IMG/VR virus record: IMGVR_UViG_3300042396_000108
Span: 1-21,069 of that record
Source of the DNA: a virus
Strand: one strand, 5' to 3'
DNA: 21,069 bases
In this document: positions 14,007 through 19,355 of the stretch, in pieces
How positions within the stretch are numbered: position 1 is the stretch's first letter
Layout of the letters: every line of letters begins with the position of its first letter
The notes under the pieces: model-generated
Databases searched by the model: none
What the model was told of the DNA's origin: nothing
Seen by the model: only the letters and a program-made list of their open reading frames with translations
Translations under genes and position numbers: made by a program

Positions 14007-14350
14007 TGGGTATCGCCGACGAGGCAGCCCTCATAGCACACAAGTTGCGGTACTCCGGCTCAAGTAAGGAGTATTACCCACTGGCGAAGGTTGGTGGGAA
14101 CGGACGTAGTAAGTCCATGTGCCAAGCATCCCGGCGCATGGCCGTGCGAAAGCATGTGGTGTAGTGGCATACCAGGGAATCGTCCACCCGAAACAAGGTG
14201 AAAGACCAACAGGCATACCGATGCGCGAAACCGTGCAAGTACGCTTCTCCGACTACGGTCGGGGATGCTCCCTCAACGCTCTCCGTGCAAGTACGTCAAT
14301 ACAACCGTCAGCATCGAAGTGCTGGGATTGAAAGAGATTTGAAAAATCTC
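14007..14350 (+). ncRNA. Putative large structured RNA, second domain (about 345 nt)
   Basis: Another gene-free stretch full of local helices on the plus strand: TGGGTA/TACCCA (14007-14080) enclosing GAGG-CAGC-CCTC (14021-14032) and TACTCC/GGAGTA (14051-14073); ATGTGCC/GGCGCAT (14117-14139); CGTGC-GAAA-GCATG with a GNRA loop (14143-14156); eight-base TCTCCGAC/GTCGGGGA capped by the very stable UACG tetraloop (14246-14265); CAGCA/TGCTG (14309-14324); GAGATTT-GAA-AAATCTC (14334-14350) at the end. A 13-base direct repeat, CCGTGCAAGTACG, occurs at 14231 and 14283. GNRA and cUACGg loops are RNA hallmarks and fix the sense strand. It may form one RNA with the 13465-13737 domain. GOLLD or ROOL-type phage RNAs are comparable in size, but I cannot identify the class. 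Confidence 0.6.
14231..14295 (+). repeat. 13-base direct repeat inside the structured-RNA region
   Basis: CCGTGCAAGTACG at 14231-14243 and 14283-14295, 52 bp apart, flanking the UACG hairpin. Identical single-stranded segments around a stable hairpin suggest repeated binding modules or alternative pairing partners. Confidence 0.6.
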
Positions 14351-14471
14351 GTCCTTCCCTTCCGATCTACATCCCCGCTCTAGCACCGGCATTGAGCCTC
14401 GCTGAAAAAAAATCACGTTGTATGCACGTTGTTGTGACATGCATAGATTTGCGCGAATCTTGATACATGTA
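14351..14471 (+). promoter_or_regulatory. Upstream region of the 14485 gene with repeats and -35 box
   Basis: A roughly 120 bp spacer. It holds an A8 run (14405-14412), a direct repeat CACGTTGT (14414 and 14425, 11 bp apart) and an inverted repeat TATGCA (14421-14426)/TGCATA (14440-14445). TTGCGC (14449-14454) lies 17 nt before the TATACT at 14472. The 11 bp period and the inverted repeat look like a regulator site just upstream of the -35. Confidence 0.4.
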
Positions 14472-14477
14472 TATACT
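14472..14477 (+). promoter_or_regulatory. -10 box of a leaderless gene
   Basis: TATACT, preceded by TTGCGC with a 17 nt spacer and followed by exactly 7 nt and ATG. Transcription should start at the A of the start codon. There is no ribosome-binding sequence upstream of that ATG. Confidence 0.6.
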
Positions 14478-14484
14478 CTCGCGT

Positions 14485-14934
14485 ATGACAACAATCACAT
14501 GGATGGACAACCGAAAGTTGATGGACGAACTGTGGCCAAAGTGGAGACTTGAGCCTGTATTGTCGAGCATCTTGAACGAGAAGTGGGGTCAACTGCATCA
14601 GGACAAACTGCAAAGTTGCATTCGCCAGCACCGTTTAGTGCGCGACTCAAAGCCTGATATATCAGCGATACACAAGGCGTACTGCGCTCTGATTCCACAG
14701 AACCTGGTAGGGGAGCGCGAGGTTGAGCAGACTCGCAACGACCTACAGCGTTGCACCCCAATCAGCCCTGAAGAGTTTGCTGAGTGGGATGTGTGGGCTG
14801 AAGCAATGCTCAAAAACGTGTCCGACGCGGAACTTGAACAAGTGCGCGAGTTCATTGGTCATGTACCGGAGTCACGCCGAATCCTTGCCGTTGCCGTTGA
14901 GCATGTCCGCAAGCCATCCGTGAGGTACGCATGA
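14485..14934 (+). CDS. Hypothetical early protein, leaderless mRNA (149 aa)
   Basis: I choose the ATG at 14485, which lies 7 nt after TATACT; an in-frame ATG at 14467 overlaps the promoter. The protein is helical and soluble: a Trp-rich N-terminus (WMDNRKLMDELWPKWRLEP), a middle with basic patches (IRQHRLVRDSKPDISAIHK), and acidic helices (EEFAEWDVWAEAMLKNVSDAELEQV). No catalytic motif. It is the first gene of a coupled rightward chain (ATGA overlap with the next) facing away from the early operon, so a regulatory or early role is likely. No family recognised. Confidence 0.65.
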   Translation: MTTITWMDNRKLMDELWPKWRLEPVLSSILNEKWGQLHQDKLQSCIRQHRLVRDSKPDISAIHKAYCALIPQNLVGEREVEQTRNDLQRCTPISPEEFAEWDVWAEAMLKNVSDAELEQVREFIGHVPESRRILAVAVEHVRKPSVRYA

Positions 14935-15266
14935 GGTACGAAAGCAAACCAGTATTGCAGCAAATGAGCGCACTTGCCATGTATTTGCAAGGAGAGGGAT
15001 TTACCGTTGGCATGACGCACACCGGATTTATTGCCATTGATTCGGAAGGTGTGGTGTTTCAGGTCAGCCCGTTCAGGACAAGCGCACAGATTCAACACCC
15101 CATACACAAGCGATTCCGTGAGGAATACTCGCGCAAACTCCCACAAACGCATTGGTTTGAGGAGCGGATGGAAATTCTAATTAAGTGGGCAAACAATCCA
15201 AAGAGCAAGGAATGGACTCGAAAGATGTCAACATCACGACGACCTGTGCAGCGGACAAACGCATGA
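14931..15266 (+). CDS. Tandem paralogue A, unknown (111 aa)
   Basis: The start overlaps the previous stop (ATGA). The protein has a compact alpha/beta core with the pattern MYL..EGFTVG.T.TGF.A.D..G.V.Q..P.RTSAQ, then a helix with REEY, then W(F) and a C-terminal basic SRRPV segment. The next gene repeats this throughout, with about half the residues identical, so the two arose by duplication. The strands EGFTVGMTHTGFIAIDSEGV resemble a small beta-sheet that could bind a ligand or nucleic acid. Function unknown. Confidence 0.7.
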   Translation: MRYESKPVLQQMSALAMYLQGEGFTVGMTHTGFIAIDSEGVVFQVSPFRTSAQIQHPIHKRFREEYSRKLPQTHWFEERMEILIKWANNPKSKEWTRKMSTSRRPVQRTNA

Positions 15267-15604
15267 TGTACCCAACCACCCGCAACAAGACAAAGATCCT
15301 TCGAGCAATCATGTACCTACGGCATGAGGGCTTTACCGTTGGCCAAACAAAGACAGGGTTTGTCGCTGTTGACGATGACGGCATTGTCATTCAAGCAACC
15401 CCGTACCGTACCAGCGCACAGGTTTTTCACCCGACACTTAAGATCTACCGTGAGGAATATGCGCTGTCCATACAGGAAACCTATTGGTTTGCTGAGAAAC
15501 TGCCATTGTTGACAGAGTGGGCAAAAGATCCAAACGCAAAGGAACCCGGTCGCGTGTTGTCGATTTCCCGCAGACCCGTACCCTCACAACAAAGAACCGC
15601 ATGA
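15263..15604 (+). CDS. Tandem paralogue B, unknown (113 aa)
   Basis: ATG at 15263 overlaps the stop of paralogue A (ATGATG; a second ATG follows at 15266). The same core is conserved (MYLRHEGFTVGQTKTGFVAV, YRTSAQ, REEY, ISRRPV), while surface positions and both ends differ. Keeping two copies side by side suggests distinct partners or a heterodimer. Its stop overlaps the next small gene by ATGA, so this is one coupled operon. Confidence 0.7.
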   Translation: MMYPTTRNKTKILRAIMYLRHEGFTVGQTKTGFVAVDDDGIVIQATPYRTSAQVFHPTLKIYREEYALSIQETYWFAEKLPLLTEWAKDPNAKEPGRVLSISRRPVPSQQRTA

Positions 15605-15699
15605 CTCATACGCTTTGCTCTATACCGCTTGCTTTAGTCTTCATTATTTTGTGTGGCGTGTGGCTATGGTTCTTTGACGATTCATCTCCGGACTACTAA
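15601..15699 (+). CDS. 32-residue membrane peptide
   Basis: ATG at 15601 overlaps the upstream TGA, and its TAA overlaps the next ATG (TAATG), so it is locked into the coupled chain. The peptide has one transmembrane segment (IPLALVFIILCGVWLWFF) and an acidic tail (DDSSPDY), predicting a cytoplasmic or periplasmic acidic end. Possible roles are superinfection exclusion, a holin-like peptide, or membrane recruitment of its neighbours; none is proven. Confidence 0.55.
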   Translation: MTHTLCSIPLALVFIILCGVWLWFFDDSSPDY

Positions 15700-16244
15700 T
15701 GCGACACACCAACCTACCCAACCATTTTTATGTGCAAGTTGACAACCAATACCTTGGGTCAAACATGCCAGCCGGCACAACGCCCGGTATGTGGCATGCC
15801 ATCTACGCTCGACCCGGTCAGTACCTGTCCTGCCATGTGATCCTCGCGTCCGGAGCACACTGGTCAGGTCTGCCGCTTCACGCGCTGTCAACGACCGAGT
15901 CCTTTGACCCTGACTTTGATGACTCCTCGCAGCCGTGGGGAGCAATGGGAAACAACATCGAAGCCGTGCAATTTAAGGCACTTGAAGGTCTGACTGTCAA
16001 CGCGTTCCGCGCCGAAACGTCAGGCATACACACAGGTATTGTGATTGATTGGGCTGATGGTTACTCGCAGTACCCCGCAGAACACAAGCCACTCAGCCTG
16101 ATCATTGCCGATGAAGGTTACTTTTTGCTGTTGCCCAACAACTACTTCACTGTCAAGGACAAGCACTTTGTTGACACCAAGAAGTACGTTGATCAAATGA
16201 AATTCTATAAAAGAGGCGATCTCGTATATTGGGAAACTGATTGA
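15699..16244 (+). CDS. Hypothetical protein (181 aa)
   Basis: TAATG-coupled to the membrane peptide. It is soluble, acidic and rich in Trp, Tyr and His, with beta-type segments (HFYVQVDNQYLGSN, MWHAIYARPGQYLSCHVIL, AVQFKALEGLTVNAF, LSLIIADEGYFLLLP) and a C-terminal charged helix. No catalytic motif and no signal peptide. It closes the rightward operon; 17 nt later a new leaderless gene begins. Confidence 0.65.
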   Translation: MRHTNLPNHFYVQVDNQYLGSNMPAGTTPGMWHAIYARPGQYLSCHVILASGAHWSGLPLHALSTTESFDPDFDDSSQPWGAMGNNIEAVQFKALEGLTVNAFRAETSGIHTGIVIDWADGYSQYPAEHKPLSLIIADEGYFLLLPNNYFTVKDKHFVDTKKYVDQMKFYKRGDLVYWETD

Positions 16245-16248
16245 CTTA

Positions 16249-16254
16249 TATACT
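16249..16254 (+). promoter_or_regulatory. -10 box of a leaderless regulator gene
   Basis: TATACT, the same hexamer as at 14472, again followed by exactly 7 nt and the ATG at 16262. A clear -35 is not visible. No ribosome site precedes the ATG. Confidence 0.5.
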
Positions 16255-16261
16255 GACGTAG

Positions 16262-16504
16262 ATGACGATAAACACTTACGACGAATTCAAAACGCATATC
16301 CGCGAGACACTTGAGTCGCAAGGATCTACACGCGGGGAACTTGCGGTTGCAATGGATAAGGCAGGGATACTCCGAGCGCACACGGTGAGGTGCTTGCTTG
16401 GTACGCCTGGTACGGTGATTGGTAAACGAAAGCCAGCATTCGACTCTGCGCTTGCCATTGCCGGCGCAGCAGGGTTTGACATCGTCCTGCGTAAACGCAC
16501 ATGA
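16262..16504 (+). CDS. HTH-like DNA-binding regulator (80 aa), leaderless
   Basis: The layout resembles short phage regulators and antitoxins with an XRE-like core: helices at 5-20 (YDEFKTHIRETLESQG) and 23-35 (RGELAVAMDKAG), and a later KRKPAFDSALAIAGAAGFDIVLRKR segment typical of the end of such domains. The middle (VRCLLGTPGTVIG) replaces the usual recognition helix and is not standard. A leaderless start is typical of phage repressor genes (lambda cI is the known case). It overlaps the next gene by ATGA. A repressor role for the operators in this window is inference. Confidence 0.55.
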   Translation: MTINTYDEFKTHIRETLESQGSTRGELAVAMDKAGILRAHTVRCLLGTPGTVIGKRKPAFDSALAIAGAAGFDIVLRKRT

Positions 16505-16824
16505 TCACCAAGCGTATAGCCATCGTCGCTGTTAATGAAGACGGCTATCGCATCGGGCAATCGCATCACAACGCAAGAATTTCAGATTATGCAGTACAGT
16601 GCATAAGGGACGCACGGGAGGAAAGAGGGCTTTCCTACGGCAAATTAGCGTCAATGTTCAAACTCTCAAAGTCCACCATACAGAAATTATGCAACTATGA
16701 AAGACGCGCCCAAATCCCTCGCGCTTACAAAAAAGTCACCCAGTACCTCTGTGATCAAGCGACCAGTGGGCAAGCCGAAACGCGGCCCGGTCATGCACAA
16801 CCCCAAGGCAGCGGAAGTACTTGA
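16501..16824 (+). CDS. HTH protein overlapping the small terminase gene (107 aa)
   Basis: ATGA-coupled to the previous regulator. Residues 31-75 contain a clear HTH (IRDAREERGLSYGKLASMF then LSKSTIQKLCNYERRAQIP) of the kind found beside homing endonuclease modules and in phage regulators. The last roughly 30 residues (CDQATSGQAETRPGHAQPQGSG) are low-complexity. The 3' 128 nt overlap the terminase small subunit frame (shifted by +1). The HTH helices themselves lie mostly upstream of the overlap. It may regulate packaging genes or be a terminase partner. Confidence 0.55.
   Translation: MITKRIAIVAVNEDGYRIGQSHHNARISDYAVQCIRDAREERGLSYGKLASMFKLSKSTIQKLCNYERRAQIPRAYKKVTQYLCDQATSGQAETRPGHAQPQGSGST
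16587..16693 (+). repeat. TTATGCA inverted repeat and a third copy before terS
   Basis: TTATGCA (16587-16593), 6 nt, TGCATAA (16600-16606), a perfect inverted repeat inside the HTH gene. A third TTATGCA begins exactly 100 bp downstream (16687) and ends 3 nt before the terS ATG. Related TATGCA/TGCATA pairs occur at 13596-13632 and 14421-14445. Confidence 0.35.
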
Positions 16825-17161
16825 TTGGCTGTCAACAGGTGGAACACTGCTTGAGTTTGCCAACCGCAAGGGCAACCCGGATGTACGAACGGTTCACCTA
16901 TGGAAAGAAGAAGACGAGGAATTTGCTGCACTTTATAAGGTCGCCCGTGACAAGGGACAAGAGGCAATGCTTGAGGAGTGCAAGACCCTGTGCGACACAG
17001 AGCCTACAGACGCAGTACAAGCCGCTTGGAGGCGTTTGCAGGTCGATACCCGGATGAAGTGCCTTCGGATGTGGAACCCCGCCCGGTGGGCAGAGCGCGT
17101 TGACATGAACCATTCCGGTGGCATCAGCCTCATGGTGGCAACAGGCGTACCGGAGCGGTAA
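16697..17161 (+). CDS. terS: Terminase small subunit
   Basis: A 154-residue DNA-recognition subunit of the packaging motor, placed directly before the large subunit (TAATG overlap). Residues 1-35 are a basic linker containing KRPVGKPKRGP, which resembles an AT-hook. Residues 36-72 carry an HTH-like domain (KAAEVLDWLSTGGTLLEFAN, DVRTVHLWKEED). A helical oligomerisation region follows (FAALYKVARDKGQEAMLEEC), and the C-terminal RWAERVDMNHSGG is seen in many phage terminase small subunits. The start is not certain: the ATG at 16697 has no good ribosome site and an in-frame ATG at 16793 would shorten the overlap with the HTH gene. Confidence 0.75.
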   Translation: MKDAPKSLALTKKSPSTSVIKRPVGKPKRGPVMHNPKAAEVLDWLSTGGTLLEFANRKGNPDVRTVHLWKEEDEEFAALYKVARDKGQEAMLEECKTLCDTEPTDAVQAAWRRLQVDTRMKCLRMWNPARWAERVDMNHSGGISLMVATGVPER

Positions 17162-18486
17162 TGGCTCGCACCGTCAGTTTGCAGTACAAGCCGCGAGCAT
17201 GGCAACGGACATGCCATGTCAGTAAGCGCAGGTTCACAGTGCTTGCCCTGCACCGTCGCGCTGGCAAGACCGAACTTGCCATCATGGAACTGATTGACAA
17301 GGCGATCCGGTTCAAACAGGAACTTGGCCTGTTTTTCTACATTGCCCCGTTCCTGAAGCAAGCCAAGGCTATCGCCTGGGCGCGGCTCAAACAGAAACTT
17401 GCGCCGCTCTTGCAAGAGAATGCAATTGACATTAACGAGGGCGACCTGCTTGTCACTTTCAAGCACAACGGGTGCGTTATTCGTATATTCGGTGGCGACA
17501 ACCCCGATGCCATGCGCGGTGTGCGCCTTGACGGATGCGTGATTGACGAGGTGTCGCAGGTCAAGCCGGAGGTGTGGAACGACATCATTCAGCCGGCGTT
17601 GTCTGACCGTCAGGGTTGGGCGATGTTCATCGGGACACCGTCAGGCATCAACCTGTTCTCCGAGTTGTACTACCGCGCACAGTCGCTGCCCGATTGGAAC
17701 GCTGCTCGGTACACGGTCTACGACACCCAAGCAATTGATCCCAATGAAGTCGAACGCCTGAAGCGCGACATGCCTGAGACTGCGTTTGCTCGCGAGTACC
17801 TGTGCGATTTTGCCGCCGCCGGCGATGACCAATTGATCAGCCTGTCAGACGCTGAACTTGCAGCAAGCCGCGAATATACGGACAAGGACATTGAAGGATC
17901 ACCCCGCATCCTTGGTGTTGACCCTGCGCGGTTTGGTGATGACCGCAGCGTCATTGTCAAGCGTCAAGGATTGACCATGTTCCCGCCGCTTGTGTACAGG
18001 GGCATTGACAACATGGAGTTGGCTGCTCGCGTTGCGGCGGTCATGGAATCCTGGGAACCGGACGCGGTGTTTGTTGACAGCGGTGCAGGTGCAGGAGTCA
18101 TTGACAGACTGCGTCAACTTGACTTTGACCCCATTGAAGTGCCGTTTGGTGGCCGCGCCATTCAGCCAGACCAATTCACGAACCGACGCACCGAGATGTG
18201 GTGGGGCATGAAGGAATGGATTGAGCAGGGTGGTGCAATACCGAATGACGTTCAATTGAAGCAAGAGATGGCAACGCCCGTGTATTGGTTTGACCAGGCT
18301 GGTCGCAAGGTGCTTGAGTCAAAGGACGAGATCAAAAAGCGTTTGCAAGGTGGCGCATCACCCGACCTTGCCGATGCGCTTGCGTTGACGTTCGCGTATC
18401 CGGTTCGTAAACGATCCTTATTCGACAAGTACAAGCGCAAGTCAACTGCGAACGAAGAGTATGACCCGTACAAACACGTTGTCTAG
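17161..18486 (+). CDS. terL: Terminase large subunit
   Basis: The ATPase-nuclease of the packaging motor, 441 residues. Walker A-like RRAGKTE at 32-38, Walker B VIDE at 127-130 (Asp129, Glu130), and coupling motif FIGTPSG at 156-162. The RNase H-like nuclease has ILGVDPARFGDD at 250-261 (Asp254), AVFVDSGAGAG at 302-312 (Asp306) and PDLADALALTFAYP at 401-414 (Asp402 or Asp405). All expected parts are present and in order, at the usual length for the P22-like/BPP-1-like group. Start overlaps the terS stop. Confidence 0.95.
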   Translation: MARTVSLQYKPRAWQRTCHVSKRRFTVLALHRRAGKTELAIMELIDKAIRFKQELGLFFYIAPFLKQAKAIAWARLKQKLAPLLQENAIDINEGDLLVTFKHNGCVIRIFGGDNPDAMRGVRLDGCVIDEVSQVKPEVWNDIIQPALSDRQGWAMFIGTPSGINLFSELYYRAQSLPDWNAARYTVYDTQAIDPNEVERLKRDMPETAFAREYLCDFAAAGDDQLISLSDAELAASREYTDKDIEGSPRILGVDPARFGDDRSVIVKRQGLTMFPPLVYRGIDNMELAARVAAVMESWEPDAVFVDSGAGAGVIDRLRQLDFDPIEVPFGGRAIQPDQFTNRRTEMWWGMKEWIEQGGAIPNDVQLKQEMATPVYWFDQAGRKVLESKDEIKKRLQGGASPDLADALALTFAYPVRKRSLFDKYKRKSTANEEYDPYKHVV

Positions 18487-18517
18487 TACCCGTATGCACG
18501 GTGTAGAGGGCTAATTT

Positions 18518-18964
18518 ATGCTGACGATTCGCCGCGCAACAATTGACGATGTGGAGGTTCTTACGCATATGAGTAGGCAATTCCACAACTTCGCGCCACA
18601 CGCAGCGATGATCAAAGCAACCGACACGGAACTGGAAGCAGCGATCCACGCGCTCATGGAACATGGGTGTGTGTTCGTCGCTGACCTCGGTGGTGTAGTT
18701 GTTGCCATGCTCGGCGCAATCATCAACCCCATTTGGTTCTGCCCCCGTGTCAAGATGGCGCACGAACTCGCATGGTGGGTCAACGAAGACGCACGGGGTA
18801 GCCGAGCAGCAATCCTGCTTGTCAAGGCGTACGAGGCGTGGGCAAAGGAACAAGGCGCACAGGTCGCCACAATGTCAGACCTGATGGTCAACACCACCGT
18901 GGAGCGGATGCTCACTCGGATGGGATTCCAGGCAAGCGAACGAACATACGCAAAGGAACTGTAA
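18518..18964 (+). CDS. GNAT-family N-acetyltransferase
   Basis: A 148-residue acetyltransferase of the GCN5-related fold: N-terminal IRRATIDDVEVL, a central strand (CVFVADLGGVVVAMLGA), then ELAWWVNEDARGSRAA at 83-98 forming the acetyl-CoA pyrophosphate loop (motif A, R-G-S-R-A), a following helix, and a C-terminal GFQASERTYAKEL. Start at ATG with AGAGGG upstream. Genes like this occur repeatedly between terminase and portal in podoviruses; the target, possibly a host or virion protein, is not known. TAATG overlap with the next gene. Confidence 0.85.
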   Translation: MLTIRRATIDDVEVLTHMSRQFHNFAPHAAMIKATDTELEAAIHALMEHGCVFVADLGGVVVAMLGAIINPIWFCPRVKMAHELAWWVNEDARGSRAAILLVKAYEAWAKEQGAQVATMSDLMVNTTVERMLTRMGFQASERTYAKEL

Positions 18965-19353
18965 TGCCACTATTCACATCAGTTGGACTTGCTCTTGGAG
19001 CATCAGCAGCAACCGCAGCCGCAACCGGAGCAGCAGCAATTGGAGCCGGCGCAGCCGCTATCGGCACGGGCGTATCTGCCGCATCTGCAATGCAGGGTCA
19101 ACAGGCTCAACAAGATGCCGCTCGTCAACAAAAGAAAGCGCAGAACCAGGCAACGGCAGCAGCAGCATCACAGCAACGCCAAAGCGAGATGGCAATCAAC
19201 GCTGCTAACCGCCGCTCCCCTGATGTCAGCAGCATCATGGCTGGTGCATCAAAAGCAGCAAGTGGTGGCCCGTCAGGAACAATGCTTACCGGGCCGGCAG
19301 GTGTTGACCCGAACTCGCTCGCGCTCGGACGCAGTTCGCTGCTAGGTGGATAA
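18964..19353 (+). CDS. Small Ala/Gln-rich virion-associated protein (129 aa)
   Basis: Start at the ATG at 18964, overlapping the GNAT stop. Residues 3-45 are Ala/Gly-rich and hydrophobic (ALGASAATAAATGAAAIGAG), a possible membrane-inserting stretch. Residues 46-90 are Gln/Ala-rich coil, and the end is GPAGVDPNSLALGRSSLLGG, a motif that I have seen next to podovirus portal genes. Such proteins are probably minor virion or ejection proteins. The first half looks like Ala/Gly-rich helices that could span a membrane during DNA ejection. Confidence 0.65.
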   Translation: MPLFTSVGLALGASAATAAATGAAAIGAGAAAIGTGVSAASAMQGQQAQQDAARQQKKAQNQATAAAASQQRQSEMAINAANRRSPDVSSIMAGASKAASGGPSGTMLTGPAGVDPNSLALGRSSLLGG

Positions 19354-19355
19354 AC

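Noticed and set aside
16933-17466. 177-codon minus-strand frame opposite terS/terL
   Set aside because: Antisense to the clear terminase genes, with a composition typical of a shadow frame and no start signals.
18332-18853. 173-codon minus-strand frame opposite terL and the GNAT gene
   Set aside because: Crosses two real plus-strand genes; Cys/His/Arg-rich shadow composition.
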